From positions 1,984,001 to 2,048,000 of the forward strand of contig NZ_LT906473.1 in the NCBI RefSeq assembly GCF_900187295.1: 64,000 nucleotides of DNA, read 5' to 3'. Source of the stretch: Corynebacterium cystitidis. Its GTDB lineage: Bacteria; Actinomycetota; Actinomycetes; Mycobacteriales; Mycobacteriaceae. Below the pieces are notes generated by a model. The model saw nothing but the letters and a program-made list of their open reading frames with translations, was not told where the DNA came from and searched no databases. The number at the start of each line of letters is the position of its first letter. Positions within the stretch are counted from its first letter, which is position 1. Below are positions 1-8,588 of the stretch, piece after piece. Made by a program: the position numbers and the translations under genes.

Positions 1-929
1 GAATTCTTGCAGCGGGCCTGGCCATCGCCTTGGGCCTAGGTGTAGCCTCATGCTCCACAGAAGAAACAAACAACGCTAGCGAAAATACCGACGGCGAACT
101 CACCGTGTACGCCACCACCGGCTACATCGCAGACGCAGTGGAAAACATTGCCCCTGATGCCGAAATCATCACCATGGTCGGCCCTGGTGGTGACCCACAC
201 ACCTACCAGCCGTCCACCAAGGACACCGAGGCAATGAATAACGCCGACGCTGTCCTCTGGAACGGCCTGCACCTTGAAGCGCAAATGATCGACCAGCTGG
301 AATCCTTTGGCGATAAGCAGCTGGCAGTCGGCGAGGAAGTCGACGAATCCCTGCTGCTGGACTGGCCCGAAACTGACGACGAGGGCAACGAACTCAAAGA
401 CCCCCACGTGTGGAACAGCCCCGAAGCATGGCAGCAAGTAGTCACTGCCATCGGCGACAAGCTCGGTGAGATTGACCCTGACAACGCGCAGACCTATAAA
501 GATAACGCGAAGGCCTACAACGACGAAATCCAGGCGAAGCACGAAGAGCTCTCCGACCTGATGGCTAACGAGGTCGATGAGCCACGCATCTTGATCACCG
601 GCCATGATGCCTTCAACTACTTCGGTGAGACCTATGACCTTGAGGTCCGCGCGACCGACTTCGTCTCCACCGAGGCAGCCCTGTCCGCAACCGAGCTGTC
701 TGAACTGGCTGACTACATCGCCGACAACAAGGTTCCTGTCATTTTCCAGGACAACCAGGCTAACCCGCAGGCGATCACTTCCCTGCAGGAAGCAGTTGAG
801 TCCCGCGGCTGGAATGTTGAAATTTCCTCTGAGGAGCTCTATGCAGACTCGCTGGGCACTGAAGCCCCCGTGGACACCTACCTGGGCGTGCTCGAGCACA
901 ACGCAACCGCCGTGGCGGAAGCTCTGTGA
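1..929 (+). CDS. mntA: Metal ABC transporter substrate-binding lipoprotein (5' partial)
   Basis: Cluster A-I (ZnuA/MntA/TroA-type) solute-binding protein that captures Mn2+, Zn2+ or Fe2+ outside the membrane for the three transporter genes that follow. The frame is open back to the window edge. The first visible residues are the end of a lipoprotein signal peptide with lipobox VASC (Cys at about base 51), so the true start lies upstream. Family motifs follow: GPGGDPHTYQPSTKD with a metal-ligand His, a central DPHVWNSPEAW with the second His, and a late ITGHDAFNYFGE. The end overlaps the ATPase gene by 4 bp (GTGA), implying translational coupling. Metal choice is inferred, with manganese favoured by the partner ATPase; the gene symbol is tentative. 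Confidence 0.88.
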   Translation, partial: ILAAGLAIALGLGVASCSTEETNNASENTDGELTVYATTGYIADAVENIAPDAEIITMVGPGGDPHTYQPSTKDTEAMNNADAVLWNGLHLEAQMIDQLESFGDKQLAVGEEVDESLLLDWPETDDEGNELKDPHVWNSPEAWQQVVTAIGDKLGEIDPDNAQTYKDNAKAYNDEIQAKHEELSDLMANEVDEPRILITGHDAFNYFGETYDLEVRATDFVSTEAALSATELSELADYIADNKVPVIFQDNQANPQAITSLQEAVESRGWNVEISSEELYADSLGTEAPVDTYLGVLEHNATAVAEAL

Positions 930-1657
930 CCGTTCCCGTGATCGTCGAAGCACGCGGGCTAACGGTACGATATAACCAGGTCACAGCCCTCGATGATGTT
1001 GATATCGACATCCCCGAGGGCATCGTGATGGGCATCGTGGGCCCTAACGGGTCAGGTAAATCCACCACCATTAAAGCCATGTTGTCGCTTATCGACGGCT
1101 CCTCCGGACGCACGCTTTTCTTCGGCCAACCTTTATCGAAGGTACGCAGGCGCGTCGGTTATATGCCCCAGCATTCATCGGTGGACTGGAACTTTCCTAT
1201 CACCGTCGCCGATGTCGTACTGATGGGCACCTACGGCCAGCTCGGCTGGTTACGGCGTCCTGGAAAGAAAGAACACGAACAGGCCACCCGCGCCATGGAA
1301 GCAGTAAACATTACTGACTTGGCTAACCGCCAGATCGGTGAGCTTTCCGGCGGGCAACGCCAACGCGTTTTCTTGGCCCGCACTCTCGCTGGTGAACCTG
1401 ATCTCCTTTTCATGGACGAACCTTTCCAAGGGATCGACCACGTCTCCCAGCAGGCCATCGTCGAGGTTTTCCATACACTTCGGGAGCAGGGCAAAACTAT
1501 CGTCGTCGTGCACCATGACCTTAGTACGGTCCCAAACCTATGTGACTGGGTCACCTTGATCTCCTCGGGCACAACCGTCGCCTCCGGCCCAGTGGCAGAC
1601 GTGTTCACGCAGGACAATATCCAGCGTGCCTACGGCACCACAGGGGTGGTTATGTGA
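926..1657 (+). CDS. mntB: Metal ABC transporter ATP-binding protein
   Basis: Cytoplasmic ATPase of the metal importer, 243 aa, the usual length for the family. Walker A is GPNGSGKS (about residue 36), the signature motif is LSGGQRQR (about 141) and Walker B is LLFMDEPF. The segment MPQHSSVDWNFPITV resembles the Q-loop region of manganese/iron importers (MntB/SitB) more than ZnuC. The GTG start overlaps the lipoprotein stop, and the stop overlaps the next gene by 4 bp. The four genes are therefore one tightly packed operon. Corynebacterial mnt operons are normally repressed by a DtxR-family regulator; that promoter is outside the window. Confidence 0.9.
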   Translation: MTVPVIVEARGLTVRYNQVTALDDVDIDIPEGIVMGIVGPNGSGKSTTIKAMLSLIDGSSGRTLFFGQPLSKVRRRVGYMPQHSSVDWNFPITVADVVLMGTYGQLGWLRRPGKKEHEQATRAMEAVNITDLANRQIGELSGGQRQRVFLARTLAGEPDLLFMDEPFQGIDHVSQQAIVEVFHTLREQGKTIVVVHHDLSTVPNLCDWVTLISSGTTVASGPVADVFTQDNIQRAYGTTGVVM

Positions 1658-2517
1658 GCCTGTCCGAGTTTTTCACTAACTACACCTACACCATGGTGTT
1701 TGTTGGCACCACAGCAATCGGACTGGTCGCAGGAGCGTTGGGAGTGTTCGCCTATCTGCGTAAACAGTCCCTCATCGCCGATGTGATCTCGCACTCGGCT
1801 CTCCCCGGCACCCTGCTGGCCTTTCTCTTCATGTCTGCCATTGGCTTGCAAGGCCGCACCATGGGGGGCCTAATCATCGGTGCCGTGGTAGTGGGCGTGT
1901 TGGCAACCGCAGCAGTGAACTGGATTGAACGCAACTCCATCATCGCCCTGGATACCTCCATGGCCGTGGTGCTCACAGGGTTCTTCGGCGCCGGCATGCT
2001 GCTGATGCAGTACATTGATCGCCGCCCCATCCCCGGCAAAGCAGGCGTCCAGGACTATTTATTTGGCAACGCTTCGACGCTGACCCGCAATGACATCACG
2101 GTCAGCCTGGTAGTAGGCGCGCTCGCACTGGCTATCATGCTGCTGTTTTGGAAAGAATTCACGGCAGCCAGTTTCGATCCTGAACAATCGCAGCTCCAAG
2201 GCTTTTCCCGTTCCGTCGTCGATACGCTCATGTTCACCACGTTGGTCATCGCCACTGTCATCGGCTTAAAGGCTGTCGGCCTAGTCCTGATGGTGGCGTT
2301 TGTGATCACACCAGCGGCAGCAGCACGCCAATTCTCACGCTCCGTGAGAACCATGGTGCTGCTCGCCGCCCTGATCGGGGCAAGCGCCAGCGCGGCTGGC
2401 TCTTATTTATCCATCAGCTTCGGGCCACTGCCCACCGGCCCTGTCATCGCCGTGGTTCTGGCCGTAATTTTACTGCTCGCCATCGTGTTCTCGCCACGGA
2501 AGAAGGCACGCTCATGA
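1654..2517 (+). CDS. mntC: Metal ABC transporter permease 1
   Basis: Integral membrane permease of the ABC-3 family, 287 aa, with about 8-9 hydrophobic helices. The typical opening segment LRKQSLIADVISHSALPG carries the Asp/His pair conserved in ZnuB/MntB permeases. A later helix reads GLKAVGLVLMVAFVITPAAAA, the family's core signature. It begins with GTG overlapping the ATPase stop and ends overlapping the second permease by 4 bp. Two different permeases suggest a heterodimeric channel, as in SitCD or MntCD. Confidence 0.9.
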   Translation: MSLSEFFTNYTYTMVFVGTTAIGLVAGALGVFAYLRKQSLIADVISHSALPGTLLAFLFMSAIGLQGRTMGGLIIGAVVVGVLATAAVNWIERNSIIALDTSMAVVLTGFFGAGMLLMQYIDRRPIPGKAGVQDYLFGNASTLTRNDITVSLVVGALALAIMLLFWKEFTAASFDPEQSQLQGFSRSVVDTLMFTTLVIATVIGLKAVGLVLMVAFVITPAAAARQFSRSVRTMVLLAALIGASASAAGSYLSISFGPLPTGPVIAVVLAVILLLAIVFSPRKKARS

Positions 2518-3416
2518 GTATTTTTATGGCCACGTTGATGCTCACCATTATCACTGCCCTGGCATGCGCGGTTCCTGGTGTGTTCGTTGTGCTGCGCAAA
2601 CACTCGATGCTCGTCGATGCCATCGGGCACGCGGCCTTCCCGGGTATCATTGTGGGGTTTACCATTACTGGTAACCTCGACTCGCCCTGGCTGATCGTCG
2701 GAGCCGCCGTGGCAGGACTTGTGGTGGTGTGGGGTGCGGAATGGCTCTACTCCACCGGGTTGATCACACGCGATGCGTCCCAGGGTCTGCTTTTCCCAGC
2801 CCTATTTGCAGTCGGTGTGATCATTGTTTCTGCCCGCTTTTCAAATATGCACCTAGATACCCACACAGTGCTGGTTGGCGACCTCAACTTAGCGGCCTTT
2901 GACCGCTTGATTATCGGCAGCTATGACTTTGGGCCCCGCTATTTCTACGTCATGGCGCTGGTGCTATTGATCAACGTCCTGTTTTTGGCGCTGACGTTAC
3001 GACAGTTAACCGCAGCCACGTTTGATCCTGACTTTGCCAAGGTAGTGGGCATTCCCACCCGCATGTTGGCAGCCACTTTCATGTTTTTAGTGGCAGTCAC
3101 CGTGGTGGCGGCTTTCCATGCGGCAGGCGCACTCTTGGTGCTGTCACTGATTGTGGCACCTGCAGCAAGTGCTTCATTGATCTGCAAGCGCATCCCCTAT
3201 CTAATCGCGATGACCCTGGTTATTGCCGCTGCTGGCGGGGTGGTTGGTTTTATCGCCGCGTACGTGTTCGACCTGGCAACATCGGCGACCTTGGCAGTGT
3301 TTTACGCGCTGATTTTTGTGTGTGTGATCACCGGAAATCGCGTGATCCGCGCGAGAGCATCGCGCCAAGCTCAAGAGGCTCCAACTTATCAGCAACAACC
3401 GTCACAGCCCCGGTAG
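2514..3416 (+). CDS. mntD: Metal ABC transporter permease 2
   Basis: Second ABC-3 permease, 300 aa, paralogous to the gene before it. It carries the matching signature LRKHSMLVDAIGHAAFPG near the N-terminus and FHAAGALLVLSLIVAPAASA in a late helix. About eight membrane helices are visible, and the C-terminal tail after residue 280 is hydrophilic. The last 89 bp overlap the 3' end of dnaE2 on the opposite strand, so the two operons converge with no spacer and no obvious terminator between them. Confidence 0.9.
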   Translation: MSIFMATLMLTIITALACAVPGVFVVLRKHSMLVDAIGHAAFPGIIVGFTITGNLDSPWLIVGAAVAGLVVVWGAEWLYSTGLITRDASQGLLFPALFAVGVIIVSARFSNMHLDTHTVLVGDLNLAAFDRLIIGSYDFGPRYFYVMALVLLINVLFLALTLRQLTAATFDPDFAKVVGIPTRMLAATFMFLVAVTVVAAFHAAGALLVLSLIVAPAASASLICKRIPYLIAMTLVIAAAGGVVGFIAAYVFDLATSATLAVFYALIFVCVITGNRVIRARASRQAQEAPTYQQQPSQPR

Positions 3417-6400
3417 CGTTCTGCACGGTACCGCGAACCACAAGGGCTTTCGCGGTGCGTGCAAGCACGCGGTGACGCTTCCACAAACCTGGCGAGACCA
3501 TCACATTAATCAGCCCGGTCTCATCCTCCATGCCCAGGAAGGTCACCCCGCTCGCAGTTTGCGGGCGCTGGCGGTGCGTAATAATTCCGCCCACCCGAAT
3601 ACGCGAGCCATCTTCGGCCTCGCGGAGCTGGACCGCGCTAAGCGCCCCGCGCTTGGTCAGCAAATCCCGCACATAGGCCACCGGTTGAGTCTCGGGTGTG
3701 ATCCCGGTGTGCGCTATGTCCGCCGCGAGTAGCTCAAGCGCCGTCATCCCCGGTAAAGCCGGGGCTTCAATGGCGGAAGTATTCGGCAGCATCCCTTCCT
3801 TTTCAGCCACGCCGGCTTGCCACAGCGCTTGCCGACGATCCACCCCGAAACAATCAAGCGCACCCGCCTTAGCCAGCGCCTCTACCTGCGCAACTGACAG
3901 CTGTGCCCGCCGCGAAAGATCTGGAATACCCGTGTATGGCTGGCATTGTTCCACTCGCTTCGCAGCATTGCCCAAACCACTTATCGCATTCAGGCCCACC
4001 CGGATGGTGCGCGGGTCGAGCACTTTCGCTTCTTCCCCACTGTCGTTCACACTAACGGGCAGGACCCGGACACCATGGCGCCGCGCGTCCTGGACAAGTG
4101 ACTGGGGCGAGTAGAACCCCATCGGCTGGGCCCGCAGCAAACCAACGCAGAACTCGGCCGGGTGGTAGTACTTGAACCACGCCGAGAAATACACGAGCGA
4201 GGCAAACGACTGCGAATGCGACTCCGGGAAACCATAGGCCGCAAAGGCAACAATCTTATTCCACAACTTCAGCGCTGTGGCATCGTCGATCTGGTTGGTT
4301 TCCCAGCACCCGTCGAAGAAGCGGGTGCGCAGAGCCTCCATTTTGGCAGGCGAGCGTTTGGAGCCCATGGCTCGTCGTAAAGCGTCTGCTTCCGCACCAG
4401 AAAAACCGGCAGCGTCCACGGCGACCTGCATCAACTGTTCCTGGAACAGGGGTACACCAAGGGTCTTACCCAGCGATTTCTCTAACACAGGATGATCGTA
4501 GGTGATCTCCTCCTTACCGTCGCGTCGGCGAAGGTAGGGGTGCACGGAGCCACCCTGGATCGGGCCAGGGCGGATCAAGGCCACTTCCACCACAAGGTCA
4601 AAGAATGTGCGTGGCTTCAACCGTGGCAGGGTGGACAGTTGTGCGCGCGATTCCACCTGGAACACACCCACGGCATCGGCACGGCACAGCATGTCGTAGA
4701 CGTTGGCATCGGCCAGGTCCAGCTCCCACAGCTGCACCCGCTTACCGGTAGTCTCGTACACCAAGTCGATCATGTGGTGCAGGGCTTCCAGCATTCCCAG
4801 ACCCAGCAAATCAAACTTCACCAAACCCGCAGACGCAGAATCATCCTTGTCCCACTGGATCACTGAGCGGCCTGCCATGCGCGCCCACTCAGTAGGCACC
4901 ACGTCTGCGATGGGGCGATCACAGATCACCATGCCGCCAGAGTGAATGCCCAAGTGACGTGGCTGGCCGAGGAACTCGTCGGCAAGCGCGGCGACCCTAT
5001 CGGGCGGATCACTGAAGCCCTTTGCCCAACCATCAATCGTGCCCTGCGAATAGCCTAAAGCGCGTGCCGCATCACGCAGCGCTCCTTTGCGCCGATAGGT
5101 GACTATATTAGCCACCTGAGCTGCGTTATCCCGGCCGTACTTATCGTAGACATACTGGATGACCTCCTCACGGCGACCGGACTCGATATCAATATCAATA
5201 TCGGGAGGGCCATCCCGGCCCGGCGAGAGGAAACGCTCAAAAAGCAGGCCGGCGCTGACCGGCTCCACATTTGTGATGCCCAGGGCGAAGCACACCGCCG
5301 AATTTGCTGCCGAGCCACGCCCCTGGCACAAAATATTCGACTCGCGACAAAAATCCACCAGATCATTCACGATCAGGAAATATCCGGGAAAGCCCAGCTT
5401 TTCAATCACGCCCAACTCGTAGCGGATCTGTGCCCACGCCTTTTGCTGCACATCAGCCGGGCGCGAGGCATAACGCACCGTGGCACGCTGCCACGTCAGG
5501 CGGGCAAGGTCCTCGATCGTTCCCGCATCCGGCAAGTTCGGTGCCACCACGTTCAGCGTGAAAGCACACTCGCGCGCCAACTCCACTGTGGTAGCGATCT
5601 CACGGGCCCGGCCAGGTGCGAGGCGTGCCATCTGCTCACCCGAACGCATCCAACCCGCGCCCATCGGGTGGACAAAACCCTGGGCCTGTTCGAGAGCTTC
5701 ACGACGCGCCAAGGCCCGCTTCGCCGCTGCCAACCGAGCCCCGTTTCGCGTGGCGGCACCAGGCACAGCACTCACAATTCCCTTCAAGTGGGGAAACTCG
5801 TCTAGACGGGCGTGATTATCAGCGTCCTCGGGAGTCATGGTCACTTGATATTCCAAAACCACTCGGTCTACCCCAAATATATCGACCATGTGATCGATAT
5901 CGCCTGCCCACTGGTGGTCTGCCAGCACATAGCACTGCCCTTCAAGCTGCTTTGCAATCAACTCCAAAGGAGGGTAGGCCACCTCATTTTTCTCGCGGGT
6001 GACCATGTGCGCATCCGCCATCAGGTGCGAAAGGTTTTTGTACCCGTCCGGCCCGCGCGCCAACACCGCCAAGACACGGTCCCCCAGCGTCAGCTCCGCG
6101 CCAAATACCGTAGCCAGGCCACGGCTGGCAGCCGCTTCTGCAGTCTTCACCGCCCCGTAGAAACCGTCTCTATCCAGCAGGGAAATAGCCTCAAGCCCCA
6201 GTTCCACCGCCCGATCGACGCATTGCTCCGGTTCACTAGCGCCGCTCAAGAAATTGTAGCTTGATTGCCCATGAAGCTCAGCGAAAGGAACTGTGGAATA
6301 CCCGGCAGGAGCCTCGTCGTCACGCACACAATGCTCCACCGAGATTGGCGTAGGTGTGGGACGCCCCGACAAAATACGTTCGAGCCGCGACCAGGATAAG

Positions 6401-6423
6401 GGTGCTCCGCAATCAAATCTCAC
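3328..6423 (-). CDS. dnaE2: Error-prone DNA polymerase III alpha subunit DnaE2
   Basis: C-family replicative-type polymerase used for translesion synthesis in the actinobacterial mutasome with ImuA' and ImuB. The protein is 1031 aa, close to the usual DnaE2 length. The N-terminal PHP domain begins around residue 47 with AELHGQSSYNFLSGAS. The polymerase core contains CQGRGSAANSAVCF and PDIDIDIESGRREEVI, with the conserved Asp residues of the catalytic palm. ESHSQSFASLVYFSAWFK follows, and a C-terminal OB-fold segment (IRVGGIITHRQRPQTASGVTF) closes the protein. A LexA-like box lies 21 bp upstream of the ATG, so SOS induction is expected. imuA'-imuB lies about 8 kb away in this window. Confidence 0.95.
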   Translation of the reverse strand: MRFDCGAPLSWSRLERILSGRPTPTPISVEHCVRDDEAPAGYSTVPFAELHGQSSYNFLSGASEPEQCVDRAVELGLEAISLLDRDGFYGAVKTAEAAASRGLATVFGAELTLGDRVLAVLARGPDGYKNLSHLMADAHMVTREKNEVAYPPLELIAKQLEGQCYVLADHQWAGDIDHMVDIFGVDRVVLEYQVTMTPEDADNHARLDEFPHLKGIVSAVPGAATRNGARLAAAKRALARREALEQAQGFVHPMGAGWMRSGEQMARLAPGRAREIATTVELARECAFTLNVVAPNLPDAGTIEDLARLTWQRATVRYASRPADVQQKAWAQIRYELGVIEKLGFPGYFLIVNDLVDFCRESNILCQGRGSAANSAVCFALGITNVEPVSAGLLFERFLSPGRDGPPDIDIDIESGRREEVIQYVYDKYGRDNAAQVANIVTYRRKGALRDAARALGYSQGTIDGWAKGFSDPPDRVAALADEFLGQPRHLGIHSGGMVICDRPIADVVPTEWARMAGRSVIQWDKDDSASAGLVKFDLLGLGMLEALHHMIDLVYETTGKRVQLWELDLADANVYDMLCRADAVGVFQVESRAQLSTLPRLKPRTFFDLVVEVALIRPGPIQGGSVHPYLRRRDGKEEITYDHPVLEKSLGKTLGVPLFQEQLMQVAVDAAGFSGAEADALRRAMGSKRSPAKMEALRTRFFDGCWETNQIDDATALKLWNKIVAFAAYGFPESHSQSFASLVYFSAWFKYYHPAEFCVGLLRAQPMGFYSPQSLVQDARRHGVRVLPVSVNDSGEEAKVLDPRTIRVGLNAISGLGNAAKRVEQCQPYTGIPDLSRRAQLSVAQVEALAKAGALDCFGVDRRQALWQAGVAEKEGMLPNTSAIEAPALPGMTALELLAADIAHTGITPETQPVAYVRDLLTKRGALSAVQLREAEDGSRIRVGGIITHRQRPQTASGVTFLGMEDETGLINVMVSPGLWKRHRVLARTAKALVVRGTVQNATGAVTVVADKLEPLELGAMLSRGSRDFR

Positions 6424-6443
6424 AAGCCCAACCCTAGCACCAT

Positions 6444-6459
6444 TCGAACATATGTGCCA
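6444..6459 (-). promoter_or_regulatory. LexA-like SOS box upstream of dnaE2
   Basis: The sequence TCGAACATATGTGCCA matches 14 of 16 positions of the corynebacterial LexA consensus TCGAA(A/C)A-NN-TGTTCGA. Its near edge is 21 bp from the dnaE2 start. A second LexA-like site lies before imuA', the mutasome partner operon. LexA repression of dnaE2 is established in mycobacteria; its use here is inferred. Confidence 0.75.
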
Positions 6460-6491
6460 TAATGGGATGTGGAGTGACTCGAGGGGTCAAG

Positions 6492-6507
6492 TAGACTAAG
6501 CGGTCCA
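6492..6507 (+). promoter_or_regulatory. McbR-type operator upstream of metQ
   Basis: TAGAC, six bases, then GTCCA. This differs by one base from the C. glutamicum McbR operator TAGAC-N6-GTCTA and has exact spacing. It sits 59 bp before the metQ start. McbR represses methionine and cysteine biosynthesis and transport genes, which fits the downstream methionine importer. Confidence 0.7.
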
Positions 6508-6565
6508 CTAAGTGCTAGGTTATGCCCCAATAGTTTTTTCACCAACTACAAAGGAAGACTCCCTC

Positions 6566-7444
6566 ATGCGTTTGAACCGAATTCTTGCAGCAACCACCGC
6601 ACTCGCAATCTCGGCAACCGGCCTAGTCGCGTGCGGCAACGAATCGTCCACTCAGGCTGAGGGCGAGAACACCGTCATCAGCATCGGCACCACCGACTCG
6701 GACCAAAAGGCGTGGTCCGTCTTCGCCGACCTCGCTGCAGAAGAAGGCATTGAACTAAAAATCGAACAATTCTCTGACTACTCGCCAGTTAACGAGGCAC
6801 TGGCCCAGGGCGAGATCGATGTCAACAAGTTCCAGCACATCAAGTACCTCGCCGAATACAACGTAGGTGCCGGGCAAGACCTGAAGGTTGTCGGCTCCAC
6901 CGAGATCTACCCGCTAGCCCTGTTCTGGAAAGACCACAACTCACTTGATGGCATCGAAGGTGAAGAAGTAGCAATCCCCAACGACCCATCCAACCAGGGC
7001 CGCGCCATCAACGTGCTGGTCCAGGCAGGCCTGGTCACCCTAAAGGAAGAAGGCCTACTCGACCCCACCCCTGCAGACATTGACACTGAAGCGTCCAAGG
7101 TCACCGTCGCCCCAATTGATGCTGCGCAGACTCCAACCGTCTACGGTGAAGGCAAGCCAGCCATTATCAATAACTCCTGGCTGGGCCGCGCCGGAATCTC
7201 CCCAGAAGACGCAGTGTTCGAGGATGACCCGAACTCCACTGAGGCCGAGCCTTATATCAACGTATTTGCATCGCGTGCAGAAGATGTCGATGACCCCACC
7301 CTGAACAAGCTGGTCGAGCTGTGGCACTCCCCCGAGGTCATGGAGGCAGTTGCAGAGGACTCCGAAGGCACCGCAGTTGAAGTCTCCCGCGACAAGGGCG
7401 AACTCAACGACGTGCTGGCCCGCCTTGAGGAGGACTACAAGTAG
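6566..7444 (+). CDS. metQ: Methionine ABC transporter substrate-binding lipoprotein MetQ
   Basis: NlpA/MetQ-family lipoprotein, 292 aa, that binds methionine outside the cell for MetN/MetI. The chosen ATG is preceded by AAGGAAG at 6551-6557 and gives a proper signal peptide (RLNRILAATTALAISATG) ending in lipobox LVAC. The mature part shows family motifs VNKFQHIKYLAEYN, IPNDPSNQGRA and INNSWLGRAGISPEDAVF. An in-frame start 54 bp earlier would put the signal peptide inside the protein and is rejected. The stop overlaps the metN GTG by one base. A McbR-type operator lies upstream. Confidence 0.93.
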   Translation: MRLNRILAATTALAISATGLVACGNESSTQAEGENTVISIGTTDSDQKAWSVFADLAAEEGIELKIEQFSDYSPVNEALAQGEIDVNKFQHIKYLAEYNVGAGQDLKVVGSTEIYPLALFWKDHNSLDGIEGEEVAIPNDPSNQGRAINVLVQAGLVTLKEEGLLDPTPADIDTEASKVTVAPIDAAQTPTVYGEGKPAIINNSWLGRAGISPEDAVFEDDPNSTEAEPYINVFASRAEDVDDPTLNKLVELWHSPEVMEAVAEDSEGTAVEVSRDKGELNDVLARLEEDYK

Positions 7445-8588
7445 TGGCTTCTACCGGCACGCGGATTGAATTCCGTAACATCACCAAAGTCTTCGACGGA
7501 GGAGTGCGAGCTCTCGACGGGGTAACACTCACCGTTGAGCCCGGCGAATCTTGGGCGTAATCGGCTACTCCGGTGCCGGTAAATCCACCCTGGTCCGCAT
7601 GATCAACGGGCTAGACACGCCCACCTCCGGCGAGTTACTGCTCGACGGAGTAGACGTCGTCAGCATGTCCGAGCGCGAGCTACGCACCCTCCGCCGTAAC
7701 ATCGGCATGATCTTCCAACAGTTCAACCTGTTCAACTCACGCTCCGCGGCCGGCAATATTGAATACCCGCTCAAACTTGCGGGCAAGGGTAAAGCCGAGC
7801 CCAAGCTACGCACCCTCCGCCGTAACATCGGCATGATCTTTCAACAGTTCAACCTGTTCAACTCACGCTCCGCGGCCGGCAATATTAAATACCTGCTCAA
7901 ACGTGCGGGCAAGCGTAAAGCCGAGCGCAAACAGCGCGTGTCCGAACTGCTCGACTTCGTCGGGCTTGCCGATCGCGGCAAGAACTACCCCGAGCAGCTT
8001 TCCGGTGGGCAAAAGCAGCGCGTGGGCATCGCGCGTGCGCTAGCCACAAACCCCACTTTGTTGCTTGCCGACGAAGCCACCTCCGCCTTGGACCCTGAAA
8101 CCACCCAAGAAGTACTCGCACTGCTGCGCAAGGTCAACCAGGAACTCGGCATCACCATCGTGGTGATCACCCACGAGATGGACGTGATCCGCTCGATCGC
8201 CGACAAGGTTGCGGTCATGGAAAACGGCCGCGTGGTCGAATACGGCAGCGTCTACGAGGTATTCTCAGCCCCACAAACACGTGTGGCGCAACGGTTTGTC
8301 GCCTCGTCGTTACGCAACACGCCCGACCAAGTAGAAACCGCAAGCCTGCAGGCTGACGGTGGCCGCCTGTTCACCATCGACCTGACAGAGGATTCAGGCT
8401 TCTTCGACGCCGCCTCCGCGCTCAAAGCCAACGGTGGGTCGATCTCGATCGTGCATGGCGGCGTGACCACCCTGCAGGAACACTCCTTCGGCAAAATGAC
8501 GGTGCGTGTTGGCGGCCCAAACGCCGCAGTAGAAAACTTCTACACCACCCTGCAGAAAAGCACCGACATCCAGGAGATTGTGCGATGA
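7444..8588 (+). pseudogene. metN: Methionine ABC transporter ATPase MetN, frameshifted and with an internal duplication
   Basis: ATPase of the methionine importer. Translation from GTG 7444 gives a normal MetN N-terminus up to VEPGE, then runs into a stop at 7558-7560. The rest continues in another frame from about 7550 (GVIGYSGAGKST Walker A). One missing A near 7546-7549 explains the break, since GAAATC would read E-I and join the frames. A 42-residue block around the Q-loop (LRTLRRNIGMIFQQF...) occurs twice, at 7678-7803 and 7804-7929. The signature LSGGQKQR, Walker B LLLADEAT and the C-terminal NIL/ACT-like domain are intact. Without the duplication the length is about 339 aa, normal for MetN. 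Decay or sequence error cannot be separated from here. Confidence 0.85.
7678..7929 (+). repeat. Tandem 126-bp duplication inside metN
   Basis: Two adjacent 126-bp copies (7678-7803 and 7804-7929) encode the same 42 residues with five differences: E/K, P/L, L/R, G/R and P/R. The period is exactly 42 codons, so the frame is kept. The first two-thirds of the copies are almost identical and the differences cluster at the 3' end. The copied segment contains the ABC Q-loop. Confidence 0.9.

Noticed and set aside
48..953. Long open frame antisense to the metal-binding lipoprotein gene (301 aa)
   Set aside because: It mirrors a well-supported gene, has no family motifs and no ribosome site; it is a G+C-driven shadow.
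6424..6565. Possible SAM riboswitch before metQ
   Set aside because: The leader is short (about 140 bp including a LexA-like site) and shows no S-box or SAM-II pattern; a McbR-type operator explains regulation.
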